From the NCBI RefSeq assembly GCF_012641405.1, contig NZ_JABAII010000002.1:1-64000 (forward strand): a DNA stretch of 64,000 bases, in the 5' to 3' direction. The stretch's first letter is position 1. Each line of letters opens with the position of its first letter. This document shows positions 26,715 to 35,294 of this stretch, in pieces. This DNA is from Rhizobium sp. P40RR-XXII (GTDB taxonomy: Bacteria > Pseudomonadota > Alphaproteobacteria > Rhizobiales > Rhizobiaceae). Below the pieces are notes generated by a model. That model was not told the origin of the DNA and did no database searches. It saw only the letters and a list, made by a program, of their open reading frames with translations. A program made the position numbers and the translations under genes.

Positions 26715-27710
26715 ATGTCCGATCATAGCTTTCCGATTTTCGATCTCGGTGCCTTCGAAGCGGCCGGTCATGACGAGAAAAAGCGACTCGGCGCGGAGGT
26801 GGACCGGATATGCCGCTCGACGGGCTTTCTGGCGATTGCCAATCACGGCGTCGGCGATGCCGTTATCACCGAGGTATGGGAGAAGACGAAGGCCTTCTTC
26901 GATCTGCCGGCCGAGGTGAAACAGCGCGCCAAGACGCTCTATCCCGGCTATCCCTACGGTTATCTCGGGCCGGGTACGGAGGCGCTCGCAAAATCACGCA
27001 ATGTCGACACGCCGCCGGACCTGAAGGAAAGCTTCAATGGCGGCCCGCTTTCCGTTCCCGCTGATATGAGCAATCCGGAAGCGCTCGGCTTCTGCTATGC
27101 CGCCACCATCTGGCCGGAGCGGCCAGATGGGTTCGTGGAGGCATGGAAGGCTTACTATGGGGCGATGGAGGATCTGGCGGCGCGCATCATGCGCGTATTC
27201 GCCACCGCGCTCGGTCTCGATGAACATTTCTTCGATTCTTACGTCGATGCTCCGATCAGTGCGCTGAGGGCGCTGAATTATCCCGAGCAGCATGTACCGC
27301 CGCAGCCGGGCCAGCTTCGCGCCGGCGCGCATACCGACTACGGCAGCCTGACGATCCTTTTGCCGCAGCCCGGTTCGAAAGGGCTCGAGATCATTGCGCC
27401 GGATGGCAACTGGACACCGGTACCGCTGGTGGAAGGGGCCTTCGTCATCAACATCGGCGACCTGATGGCACTCTGGACCAATGACCGCTGGGTTTCCACT
27501 GTGCATCGCGTCGTCAATCCGCCGCCGGAAGAGGGCGGCATGCAGCGCCGGCAATCCCTGGCCTTCTTTCATCAACCGAACTGGTTTGCCGAAATCGCCT
27601 GCCTGCCTTCATGTCTGAGGCCGGGTGAGGAGCCTAGATATGCTCCCGTTCTGTCCGGTCCGTATCTGATGGGCAAATTCAAATCGACTGTTACAGCCAA
27701 AGCCGGTTGA
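26715..27710 (+). CDS. 2-oxoglutarate/Fe(II)-dependent oxygenase, IPNS-like
   Basis: A 331-residue oxygenase of the isopenicillin N synthase fold. The iron ligands are in AGAHTDYGSLTIL (H-x-D) and VSTVHRVVNP (distal H), and the R-x-S motif for 2-oxoglutarate is in RRQSLAFF. N-terminal DIOX_N domain: FPIFDLGAFEAAG...ADRICRSTGFLAIANHG-type start. It follows the iron-type ABC operon by about 77 bases on the same strand, so a role in metabolising the imported ligand is possible, but the substrate is unknown. Confidence 0.87.
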   Translation: MSDHSFPIFDLGAFEAAGHDEKKRLGAEVDRICRSTGFLAIANHGVGDAVITEVWEKTKAFFDLPAEVKQRAKTLYPGYPYGYLGPGTEALAKSRNVDTPPDLKESFNGGPLSVPADMSNPEALGFCYAATIWPERPDGFVEAWKAYYGAMEDLAARIMRVFATALGLDEHFFDSYVDAPISALRALNYPEQHVPPQPGQLRAGAHTDYGSLTILLPQPGSKGLEIIAPDGNWTPVPLVEGAFVINIGDLMALWTNDRWVSTVHRVVNPPPEEGGMQRRQSLAFFHQPNWFAEIACLPSCLRPGEEPRYAPVLSGPYLMGKFKSTVTAKAG

Positions 27711-27763
27711 TGCGCTTATAATAATAAGCCGGCTCACATTATTCTTGTAAACTGGAATGCTTC

Positions 27764-28879
27764 ATGTCCCTGCGCCTTGCGACATTCAATGTTGAAAATC
27801 TTCTAACCCGCTTCGATTACACCGGTTTTCGCAATCAGCTGCGCCAGGACCGGGTGCTGCAGCTTTTCGATGTCCGCAGCGAGGAGGTCTACCAGCAGCT
27901 CGAAGCCGCGCGCGTGATCGCCGCGACCGACGACACCAGGCAGATGACGGCGCTTGCGATCGCGGATGCCGATGCCGACATCATCTGCCTGCAGGAAGTC
28001 GACAACATGGCCGCGCTGCAGGCATTCGAATATGGCTACCTCTACCGCATGGTCGGCAATGGCTACCGCCAGAAGTTCCTGATCGAGGGCAATGACAGCC
28101 GCGGCATCGATGTCGCCGTCATGATGCGCGAGGAAACGCGCGACGGCCAGCCGATCGTGCTCAACGATATCAAAAGTCACGCCATGGTGACCTATGGCGA
28201 TTTCGGCCTTTTCAACGACGAGCTGCCGGAACTCGAGCTTCATCCGGAAGACAAGATCTTCAAACGCGACTGCCTGGAGCTGCATCTCCATATCGGCGGC
28301 GTGCCGTTTTCGCTCTTTGTGGCGCACCTCAAATCGATGGGGCCGGCACGTGAAGGGGTGGATGGACGCCATGCGACCATGCCGATCCGCCGGGCCGAGA
28401 CGATGGCGGTTCGCCGCATCATCGAGAACCGGTTCGGCGCCGGTCATACGGCGACGAAGAATTTCGCCATTTGCGGCGACATGAACGACTATCAGGAATG
28501 GGTCGATGTCATCGGCACGCGCCGCACGGGCTATCGTTTCGAGCCGCGAAGTGAAGACAAGCGCAGCGCGCTTGATGTCTTCACTCATGACGGCTTTGCC
28601 GAAAACGTCATGCAGCGGCGGGACGAGCTCGACCGCTGGACGCTCTACCACGCGCGCGGGCCGCAGGAACAACGGCTTTGTCAGCTCGACTATATCTGGT
28701 TGTCTCCGGCCCTGGCGCGGGCCAATGCAACGCGGCTCCCGGATGTCGTGCGCTCGGGCCAGCCTTTCCGCACCATATTTCCACCGGGGCAGGAGGTGGA
28801 GCGCTACCCGCGCGCCGGCTGGGACAGGCCGAAGGCATCCGATCATTGCCCCGTCGTCATGACATTGGATTTGATATGA
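27764..28879 (+). CDS. Endonuclease/exonuclease/phosphatase-family protein
   Basis: A 371-residue EEP-fold hydrolase. LRLATFNVENLLTRFDY at the start, IICLQEVDNMAALQ (Mg-binding E), a middle SLFVAHLKSMGPAR, NFAICGDMNDYQEW (N and D) and ASDHCPVVMTL (DH) at the end make up the complete active site. Whether it cleaves nucleic acid, phospholipid or small phosphoesters cannot be read. Its stop overlaps the start of the next gene (ATGA). Confidence 0.85.
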   Translation: MSLRLATFNVENLLTRFDYTGFRNQLRQDRVLQLFDVRSEEVYQQLEAARVIAATDDTRQMTALAIADADADIICLQEVDNMAALQAFEYGYLYRMVGNGYRQKFLIEGNDSRGIDVAVMMREETRDGQPIVLNDIKSHAMVTYGDFGLFNDELPELELHPEDKIFKRDCLELHLHIGGVPFSLFVAHLKSMGPAREGVDGRHATMPIRRAETMAVRRIIENRFGAGHTATKNFAICGDMNDYQEWVDVIGTRRTGYRFEPRSEDKRSALDVFTHDGFAENVMQRRDELDRWTLYHARGPQEQRLCQLDYIWLSPALARANATRLPDVVRSGQPFRTIFPPGQEVERYPRAGWDRPKASDHCPVVMTLDLI

Positions 28880-29613
28880 CCCTTTCAGAACAGAACGACA
28901 TGGCCGGCTGGCCGCCGGAAGGCACCATATTTCCGATCTCCGGCATCGACCTCACCGTGTTTCCCGGCGAACATCCGTTTCACCTGCGCGAGCAGGAGGC
29001 GGCGCAGGAAAACTGGGCGAGGGAAATTGCCGCCAATCCATCTCTCTATGACGGCCGCATGGTCTTCCAGCATCGGCTGTCGATCAATGGCGGCGCGGTG
29101 AAGGGCGAGGCCTATATTGTACCGTTCTCGACGTTTCTCTGGTGGCGAAAGCAGAGGCAGCCGGGCGGCTTCCATCTTTTTGCCTTTGCCGTCACCGTAT
29201 CGTCCGACGGAGCGATCATCGCGATCCGCATGGCGCCACACACCTCCAATCCCGGCCGAGTCTATTGCGCCGCCGGGTCGATGGATGAGAATGACGTTGT
29301 CGACGGGCGCGGCGATGTCGACGGCAATATGCGGCGCGAGGTGTTGGAGGAAACTGGTCTCGACCTGAACGATGCCACCGCCGATCCAGGCTATTACGCA
29401 ATGCATATAAAGCGTTCGGTCACGCTTCTTCGCGTCTTCCGTTTTCCGTGGACGGCCGAGGACATGCTTCGGCGGATCGAGGCGCATATGCTCGTTTCCG
29501 AAGAGGACGAGGTCGATGGCGTGGTCGCTATTCGATCGGCCGACCCAACGGCGCACCCCTATAATATTGCGATGCTTCCCATTCTCGCCTGGTTCTTCGG
29601 CAGCGGCAAATAG
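28876..29613 (+). CDS. NUDIX-family hydrolase
   Basis: A 245-residue protein with the second half of a NUDIX box, MRREVLEETGLDL, after a GRVYCAAGSMDENDVVDG strand. The G-x5-E part of the box is not canonical, so activity may be altered. Long NUDIX relatives of this size act on larger substrates. ATG at 28876 overlaps the stop of the EEP gene; the two are co-translated. Confidence 0.75.
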   Translation: MTLSEQNDMAGWPPEGTIFPISGIDLTVFPGEHPFHLREQEAAQENWAREIAANPSLYDGRMVFQHRLSINGGAVKGEAYIVPFSTFLWWRKQRQPGGFHLFAFAVTVSSDGAIIAIRMAPHTSNPGRVYCAAGSMDENDVVDGRGDVDGNMRREVLEETGLDLNDATADPGYYAMHIKRSVTLLRVFRFPWTAEDMLRRIEAHMLVSEEDEVDGVVAIRSADPTAHPYNIAMLPILAWFFGSGK

Positions 29614-29669
29614 CTTGGGCTTGCGCTGGGGTCGCTTGCCGGTATGAATAATCGAGTCTGGAAGTATGG

Positions 29670-30599
29670 ATGGAGGCCGGATTGGCGCGCAGCTATAGTG
29701 TCTATGATGTGTTCACCGACAACAAGCTGGCGGGCAATCCGCTCGCAATCATCTTCGATGCCGAGGACCTGAACGACGAGGCGATGCAGGCGATTGCCGG
29801 GGAGATGAATCTTTCCGAGACGGTCTTCGTGCTGCCGCCGCAAAATCCGGCCCATACGGCAAGCCTGCGCATATTTACGCCCGGCCGCGAGCTGCCTTTT
29901 GCCGGGCACCCGACTGTCGGCACGGCGATCGCTTTGGCGGAGAAGGCCCATGCAAGCCATGGCGGAGATCTCGATCTCGTCTCCGTTCTCGACGAACGCG
30001 TCGGGCCGGTGCGCTGCGCCATCAAGCTGCGGCAGAACAAGGCGAGCTTTGCCGAGTTCGATCTGCCGAAGAAATCGCAGCAGATCCTATTGCCGCTCGA
30101 CAAGGCCGACATCGCCAACGCGCTCAGCCTGAACATCACCGAGATTGGTTTCGAGAACCATGTTCCCTCCATCTGGAGCGCCGGGGTGCCGTTTCTTCTG
30201 GTGCCGGTGCACGATGTCGGTGTGGCCGAGCGGATGGAATTCGATTCGCAGCTTTGGGAAAAGACGGTCCCCTTCGTCGATGGCGCTCTGGCCTCGGCCT
30301 TCATCTATTGCCGTGGCGGGGTCAACCATACGGCGAAGTTTCATGCACGCGTCTTTCCGATCGGCATGGGCATTGTGGAGGACCCCGCAACGGGGTCGGC
30401 GGCCGCGGCGCTGTCCGGCGCCATCAATCAGTTCGATGCTCTGCCGGACGGCCATCATCCCTTCATCATCGAGCAGGGCATAGAGATGGGACGGCCGTCT
30501 CTGATTCACCTCCATGTCGATGTCGATGGCGGCCTGATCGCCAATGCCCGCATCGGCGGCCAAGCCGTGCGCATTGCGTCTGGAATCCTTGAGCTTTGA
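29670..30599 (+). CDS. PhzF-family isomerase-like protein
   Basis: A 309-residue PhzF/DapF-fold protein. YSVYDVFTDNKLAGNPLAII, GEMNLSETVFVLPP (conserved E), FTPGRELPFAGHPTVGTAIAL and EDPATGSAAAALSGAI are the family motifs. PhzF enzymes isomerise trans-2,3-dihydro-3-hydroxyanthranilate; most homologues outside phenazine clusters, as here, have unknown substrates. Confidence 0.87.
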   Translation: MEAGLARSYSVYDVFTDNKLAGNPLAIIFDAEDLNDEAMQAIAGEMNLSETVFVLPPQNPAHTASLRIFTPGRELPFAGHPTVGTAIALAEKAHASHGGDLDLVSVLDERVGPVRCAIKLRQNKASFAEFDLPKKSQQILLPLDKADIANALSLNITEIGFENHVPSIWSAGVPFLLVPVHDVGVAERMEFDSQLWEKTVPFVDGALASAFIYCRGGVNHTAKFHARVFPIGMGIVEDPATGSAAAALSGAINQFDALPDGHHPFIIEQGIEMGRPSLIHLHVDVDGGLIANARIGGQAVRIASGILEL

Positions 30600-30667
30600 T
30601 TTTACGGGGTTTTTCGCGGCTTCTGAAATTTTTTTGACAAATAATCAAAGAAAATTCGTCTGGCCGC

Positions 30668-30696
30668 TGGACAATCAAACCGATCCTATTTATATG
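30668..30696 (+). promoter_or_regulatory. Promoter of tRNA-Lys
   Basis: TGGACA (30668-30673) and TATATG (30691-30696) are spaced by 17 bases, ending about 28 bases before the mature tRNA, as expected for a stable-RNA promoter. Confidence 0.55.
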
Positions 30697-30723
30697 CCCG
30701 GTCACGCCGCCAGCAAGCGGTAC

Positions 30724-30799
<76 letters not shown>

Positions 30800-31064
30800 A
30801 AAACCTCTTGAAAACGTTAGATATTCTGAAGCGTCTCAAGGGTTTTCGGCTGTCCGGTTTCCAGCAAATTGGAAACGGCTTCCAATTCGGGTTCCGTTCT
30901 TTTCTTGAATGCGGCGGGCTCGATCTCATTCCATGAGCTTCTTGGCGTCCGTCGCTAAGCCGCGCAACTGTCGGTTCAAACGCGAGGCAGGGCGAAGCTT
31001 CAAACGAAACGTGATGTCATTGTCATAATGATCGGCCGGTCTTTGTTTGATAGGAATTACCGGA

Positions 31065-31361
31065 TCAGTTCGAAAGCTTGCCGAGCAGAAGGCCGGTGAA
31101 GACGCCCAGAAGCGCCGTCGCGATCAAGATGGAACTCGTGGCCGTCGGATTTTCCTTTGCGGCCCGCACGACGTTTCGGCTTTCTGATCGAGCCTGATCC
31201 GCGATGCGCGCCACCTTCACTTTCGATGAATAGAGAGCCTCGTCCGCGCGATCCGAAGCGGTGTCGATTCTCTTTGTCAGGACGGTAGAGAGCTTGTTGA
31301 TCTGTTTGCGGAGCTCGTCGATCTGAGCGTTGATATCCTTGTCCAGCGAGACGTCGGCCAT
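31065..31361 (-). CDS. DUF883/ElaB-like membrane-anchored protein
   Basis: A 98-residue protein with a long helical N-terminal part (INAQIDELRKQINKLSTVLTKRIDTASDRADEA) and one C-terminal transmembrane segment preceded by a conserved ENPTATSSILIATALLGVFTGLLLG. This is the layout of YqjD/ElaB proteins, which tether ribosomes or other partners to the inner membrane in stationary phase in E. coli. Role here is inferred from the family. Confidence 0.8.
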   Translation of the reverse strand: MADVSLDKDINAQIDELRKQINKLSTVLTKRIDTASDRADEALYSSKVKVARIADQARSESRNVVRAAKENPTATSSILIATALLGVFTGLLLGKLSN

Positions 31362-31503
31362 GGTGTTCTCCTTAGTGGCGCAAGCCTTTAGGAACGGCCG
31401 GCAGCTCGCTTTGGTTCCCCGCCGCTCGTTGTCCCGGAAACTTCAAGGGCTGCTCCGAGGCAAGCTTCCCGGCCGGCCGATCGGCGCAGGCCTTGCAAAA
31501 GGT

Positions 31504-31626
31504 TCAGCGGAGATGCAGCAGGAATATGGCTGGCGCGGTGATGGACATCGTGAAGAGGATTAGCGAAAACCCGTATTTCAGCCTTCGCATTCGGCGCGTT
31601 TTGATGCCGTCCCAGTCATAGCCCAT
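31504..31626 (-). CDS. 40-residue membrane peptide
   Basis: A tiny protein starting MGYDWDGIKTRRMRRLKYG and ending in one hydrophobic segment (FSLILFTMSITAPAIFLLHL). ATG at 31626 has a strong GGGGG ribosome site eight to nine bases upstream. The N-terminus is basic and probably cytoplasmic. No family is recognised; the evidence is start context and composition only. Confidence 0.5.
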   Translation of the reverse strand: MGYDWDGIKTRRMRRLKYGFSLILFTMSITAPAIFLLHLR

Positions 31627-31820
31627 AAGTATATCCCCCTTGCTCGATGTCTTATCGACGCAAGGAAATATCCTAGGAATTGTTTGCGCGAAGCTTGTGG
31701 AATAATTCCCGGACTTCAACGAGCGAAGAGCATCGAATTATACAATTCATTGCTGCAATATTTACTGTCGGATTTGCGAGTACAATGACACAACTTGTTC
31801 CCGGATCGAAAGGACTTTGC

Positions 31821-32600
31821 ATGCGGGCAGCAGCGTCAAGGATACCGGCTGAGGCGCGCGCCGTCTCGGCAATCGCCAGGCGTGTGTTCGCTGACGGCCT
31901 GCTGGCCGTTTATCTGCATGGATCGGCAGTCGCGGGCGGACTGCGGCCGCAAAGCGATGTGGATATTCTGGCGGTCATCGATCAGCCGATGTCCGATGCC
32001 ATGCGCAAAAACCTTCTTTCTTCCCTTTTGGACGTTTCGGGCCGCTATCCGGTCAGTCCGGGCACTCCGCCCTGCATCGAGCTGATGGTGTTCCTGGGAG
32101 ATCATCTTGCTGCGCCAGCGTTTCCGGCGCGGAGCGAATTCGTCTATGGCGAATGGCTGCGCGAGGGCTTCGAGGCGGGCACCGTTCCCAAACCTCATTC
32201 CGATCCGGAGAATACGCTTGTTCTGGCTCAAGCGCGGCAGCAAGCATGCCCATTGTTCGGCCCCGCCCCGGTCGATCTTCTGGCCGAAATTCCGATGGAT
32301 CACATTCGGCGCGCGATGCTGGAGGCGCTGCCGGCGCTGCTTGTCAATCTGCCAGGGGATGAACGGAATGTCCTGCTGACACTGGCTCGCATGTGGAGAA
32401 CGGCCGCAACCGGGGAGTTCGTCACCAAGGATATCGCAGCCGATTGGGCCGCATCGCGCCTGCCGAAGCAGCCGGCGCGAACGTTGCTGCATGCGCGCGA
32501 GGGCTATCTAGGCAATGTGAGGGATGATTGGACAATTCGTCAGGATGAGGCCGGCCAGGCGGCGGCTTGTCTGCATCAACACGTGCTGTCGCTGTTATAG
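31821..32600 (+). CDS. Aminoglycoside adenylyltransferase-like (AadA type)
   Basis: A 259-residue nucleotidyltransferase, close in length and layout to ANT(3'')/ANT(9) enzymes. The active-site GSAVAGGLRPQSDVDILAVID (G-S-x10-D-x-D) is at about residues 33-52, and a C-terminal DUF4111 helical domain includes RNVLLTLARMWRTAATGEFVTKDIAADWA. Start ATG 31821 with AAAGGA upstream. Chromosomal relatives may confer streptomycin/spectinomycin tolerance or adenylate another small molecule. No mobile or integron context is seen. Confidence 0.82.
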   Translation: MRAAASRIPAEARAVSAIARRVFADGLLAVYLHGSAVAGGLRPQSDVDILAVIDQPMSDAMRKNLLSSLLDVSGRYPVSPGTPPCIELMVFLGDHLAAPAFPARSEFVYGEWLREGFEAGTVPKPHSDPENTLVLAQARQQACPLFGPAPVDLLAEIPMDHIRRAMLEALPALLVNLPGDERNVLLTLARMWRTAATGEFVTKDIAADWAASRLPKQPARTLLHAREGYLGNVRDDWTIRQDEAGQAAACLHQHVLSLL

Positions 32601-32725
32601 CCAATCGCCATGCGTGTCGATTTTGCGCGGCTGTAGCGGGTTTCGAGCATGGTGGCTCAAGCGCATCTAACCATGCCGGGCGTGGTTGCCCGGCCGCAAC
32701 GGCTATCGCCTTCAACAGCCTATAT

Positions 32726-32830
32726 TCAATGCTTTTTATGCCCGCCTTCCATAACACTGAACACAAAGATGACGGCCAGAATCAGCACCAGCGTATAGTC
32801 GAATGCAGTGAGCAGACGAAGCAGTTCCAT
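32726..32830 (-). CDS. 34-residue membrane peptide
   Basis: MELLRLLTAFDYTLVLILAVIFVFSVMEGGHKKH is a single-pass hydrophobic peptide with a charged C-terminus (split here as MELLRLLTAFDYTLVL then ILAVIFVFSVMEGGHKKH). A very good ribosome site, GGGAGGAG, lies eight bases before ATG 32830, which is the main reason to call it real. It is the size of KdpF-like or cytochrome-oxidase accessory peptides (CydX class), but no such neighbour is present and I do not assign a function. Confidence 0.5.
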   Translation of the reverse strand: MELLRLLTAFDYTLVLILAVIFVFSVMEGGHKKH

Positions 32831-33133
32831 GATGTTTCTCCTCCCACAGAGAACACGAACCAGAACAACCGCTAGTATGTTCTTTCGAACGACGCCTGCC
32901 AAGTTTTTTACATCCTGCGGTGCAAAAACAATATTGTGCGAGGCACAAATAACCGCTTGTTTGCAAAGGCATATCAGCATTGTGTTGGCTGCCTTTGGCT
33001 GCGGGTGGAGTGGGCCGCCGCCGCAATCGTATTGTCAACAAATTTTATAGAGTATACGATTATCTCCAATGAAATTGCGATTGCTCGACGCGCGAAGAAC
33101 TCGCGTGCTGGTCGATCTTGAGGGAGTTGGCTA
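32831..33133. other. Intergenic region, promoter area for the FAD gene
   Basis: About 300 bases without a gene. It holds the leader of the 34-residue peptide (leftward) and an AT-rich promoter-like area for the FAD gene (TTGTCA 33032-33037; TATACG 33053-33058, spacing 15). A 16-base sequence at 33046-33061 recurs upstream of the Rrf2 gene. Confidence 0.5.
33046..33061 (+). promoter_or_regulatory. Shared motif, copy 1 (candidate Rrf2 site)
   Basis: TATAGAGTATACGATT matches TATAAACTATACAATT upstream of the Rrf2 gene at 13 of 16 positions. It overlaps the probable -10 region of the FAD gene. A common regulator, most simply the Rrf2 protein, is an inference. Confidence 0.35.
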
Positions 33134-34594
33134 TTGACCATTGGCTCTGACCACCAGGCACGTGATCTGCCTGTTATCGTCATTGTCGGCGGCGGCGTTT
33201 CCGGAACGGCGGTTGCCTTCCATCTGCTGCAGCGACAGTCGTTGCCAGCCGGCCAGCTCTTCATATTCGAGCCACGGGAACGTCTGGGAGCAGGGCTTGC
33301 CTACGATACGCAAGATCCCGCCCACCGCATCAATGTGCCGGCGGCGAAGATGAGCCTGCTGCCGGATGACCTCGAGCATTTTCAACGCTGGCTGCAGCAG
33401 AGGAATGCGCTTGCCGACGATGAGGCGGCGGTTGCCGCCAATGGCAACCTCTTCCCACGACGCTCTGTCTTCGGCAACTATATCAACAGCATGATCCATC
33501 CCTTCGTCGAGGATGGGCGTGTTGTCCATGTCAGGCAAGGCGTGGAGCGCATCGAGAGGGCAGGTGGCCGCTGGGCGGTCACCGGTGCGGCTGGACAGCG
33601 CGTGGATGCGGATATTCTCGTCATCGCCACCAGCCATCCATCGCCCTCGCCGCCGCAGGTGCTGCGGGAGGCGCTTACGGGGCACCCGCGCTTCGTTCCT
33701 GATCCGACACGACCGAATGCGCTAGCGGCTATCGGCGCCGAGGATCGCGTCCTGGTCGTCGGCAACGGCTTGACCTCGGCCGATGTCATCGCATCGCTCG
33801 AACTCAGGGGGCATGCGGGACCGGTCACCGCCATATCGCGACGCGGTCTGCGCTCGCGCGGTCATGCGGCGGTGAAGCAGGAACCATTCGGGGATTTCGC
33901 CAGCGAGCCGTCGAAGACGGCGCTTGATCTCCTGCGCGGCCTGCGGGCTGCTATCCGCAACGCGGAGGGCGAAGGGCGCAGCTGGCATGCCGTCATCGAC
34001 CAGGTGAGGGCGCAGGGCCGGCATGTCTGGCAGGCGCTGCCGACCGAGGAGCGGCGCCGTCTCGTCAGGCATTTGAGGCCGTTCTGGGATGTGCATCGTT
34101 TTCGCGTCGCGCCGCAGGTGCAGGCGGTCAGCGATCGGGCGATCGAAAGCGGCAGGCTCGAGGTTCTGGCAGCTTCGGTCGCGGCAGTTGACGTTACCAA
34201 TGGCGTCATTGACTGCACATTGCAGCTCAGCCGGTCCGGGCGGCGTGTCGACAGGCAATTCGATGCGGTCGTCGTCACCACAGGCCCCGGACATCGCGGC
34301 ATTCTGCAATCGCAAGGCTGGATCGAAGAGCTGTCGAAAGCCGGATATCTCGCAATGGATTCCGCGCGGTTGGGATTTGCCTGCGATACGCAATCGCGGG
34401 CACTTGCCGCCGACGGAACGGTGGTGCCGTCCCTGTTTATTTCCGGACCGCTCGCACGCGGCACCTTCGGCGAACTCATGGGCCTGCCCGAAGTGGTCGA
34501 GCATGCCGTTCTTGTCGCCGAACAGGTCGCCGGCGCGATCAGCGGCCGTAGGCATGGGAAAAGGAAGGCATATTGGGATAGTAGCGCCGCCTAA
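33134..34594 (+). CDS. FAD/NAD(P)-binding protein (NAD_binding_9 type)
   Basis: A 486-residue flavoprotein. An N-terminal Rossmann loop VIVIVGGGVSGTAVAFHLLQ is followed by FEPRERLGAGLAYDTQDPAHRINVPA, the hallmark of the PF13454 'FAD-NAD(P)-binding' family (HI0933/lysine N6-hydroxylase-like). A second GNGLTSADVIASL lies mid-protein. It starts at TTG 33134 with GGGAG upstream. Its closest parallel in the window is the 471-residue protein at 37173-38588, from which it is separated only by an Rrf2 regulator and an SfnB-like dehydrogenase. Confidence 0.82.
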   Translation: MTIGSDHQARDLPVIVIVGGGVSGTAVAFHLLQRQSLPAGQLFIFEPRERLGAGLAYDTQDPAHRINVPAAKMSLLPDDLEHFQRWLQQRNALADDEAAVAANGNLFPRRSVFGNYINSMIHPFVEDGRVVHVRQGVERIERAGGRWAVTGAAGQRVDADILVIATSHPSPSPPQVLREALTGHPRFVPDPTRPNALAAIGAEDRVLVVGNGLTSADVIASLELRGHAGPVTAISRRGLRSRGHAAVKQEPFGDFASEPSKTALDLLRGLRAAIRNAEGEGRSWHAVIDQVRAQGRHVWQALPTEERRRLVRHLRPFWDVHRFRVAPQVQAVSDRAIESGRLEVLAASVAAVDVTNGVIDCTLQLSRSGRRVDRQFDAVVVTTGPGHRGILQSQGWIEELSKAGYLAMDSARLGFACDTQSRALAADGTVVPSLFISGPLARGTFGELMGLPEVVEHAVLVAEQVAGAISGRRHGKRKAYWDSSAA

Positions 34595-34621
34595 ATCCAA
34601 GAAAAGCCGCAAATTCGTTGC

Positions 34622-34642
34622 TTAGGCGATACAATTGCCTAA
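34622..34642. terminator. Short inverted repeat after the FAD gene
   Basis: TTAGGC (34622-34627) and GCCTAA (34637-34642) flank nine bases, 28 bases after the FAD gene stop. It could be a weak terminator or a regulator site for the downstream Rrf2 gene; the stem is too short to decide. Confidence 0.3.
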
Positions 34643-34651
34643 ATTTACTCA

Positions 34652-34667
34652 TATAAACTATACAATT
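34652..34667 (+). promoter_or_regulatory. Shared motif, copy 2 (candidate Rrf2 site)
   Basis: TATAAACTATACAATT, about 135 bases before the Rrf2 gene, repeats the motif at 33046-33061 with three changes. It is also flanked by ACTCA (34647-34651) and TGAGT (34670-34674) as an outer dyad. Confidence 0.35.
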
Positions 34668-34802
34668 TGTGAGTTACTATCTTGTTCGTCAAAGGGCGCG
34701 GGGTTACTTCCGTGATCCATGATGACAGGATGAGCCGGGTGAGTCTCTCTTGGGTGGCCAAGCCGGGTTTCAACAATCGACTTTGCAGTAAAGCGGACGG
34801 CG

Positions 34803-35270
34803 ATGCTTACGAAAAAAGGAAAATACGGACTGAAGGCGTTGGTGGATCTCGCACGCCTCGGTCCAGGCGAAACCGCATTCATCAACGATATCGCGTTGCG
34901 CAACAATATTCCGAAGAAGTTTCTCGATACCATCCTGCTCGAATTGCGAAACGCCGGCGTATTGCGCTCGAAGAAGGGGCCGGGTGGCGGCTATTCGCTG
35001 TCGCGCCCGGCGTCGGAAATCCGCATCGGCCATGTCATTCGCACTCTGGACGGGCCGCTGGCGCCGATCCGCTGTGCCAGCCGCACGGCCTACGAAGCTT
35101 GCGACGACTGTTCCGATCCGGAGCGCTGTCAGGTACGGCGCTCCATGACGGAGGTGCGTGACGCCATTGCCGAGATTCTCGACAACATGTCGCTGGAGCA
35201 GTTCGTTGCCGGCGGCGCGGATGTTGATATCCCGGAGCGGGAAGACCACCGCGCCTCGCAGATCGGCTGA
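34803..35270 (+). CDS. Rrf2-family regulator with cysteine cluster
   Basis: A 155-residue Rrf2 regulator. The winged helix (KKGKYGLKALVDLARLG, INDIALRNNIPKKFLDTILLELRNAG, SKKGPGGGYSLSRPASEI) is complete. Cys91, Cys100, Cys103 and Cys109 form a cluster in the place where IscR, NsrR and RirA bind an iron-sulfur centre, so this protein may sense iron, oxygen or sulfur status. Neighbours on both sides are flavoproteins and an SfnB-like oxidoreductase, which suggests sulfur or redox metabolism as the regulated function. Confidence 0.88.
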   Translation: MLTKKGKYGLKALVDLARLGPGETAFINDIALRNNIPKKFLDTILLELRNAGVLRSKKGPGGGYSLSRPASEIRIGHVIRTLDGPLAPIRCASRTAYEACDDCSDPERCQVRRSMTEVRDAIAEILDNMSLEQFVAGGADVDIPEREDHRASQIG

Positions 35271-35294
35271 CCTTCCCGGCATTCCCTGCGGTTT

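Noticed and set aside
30800..31064. Possible ORF overlapping the tRNA (30739-30936)
   Set aside because: It reads through the tRNA and has no protein-like features.
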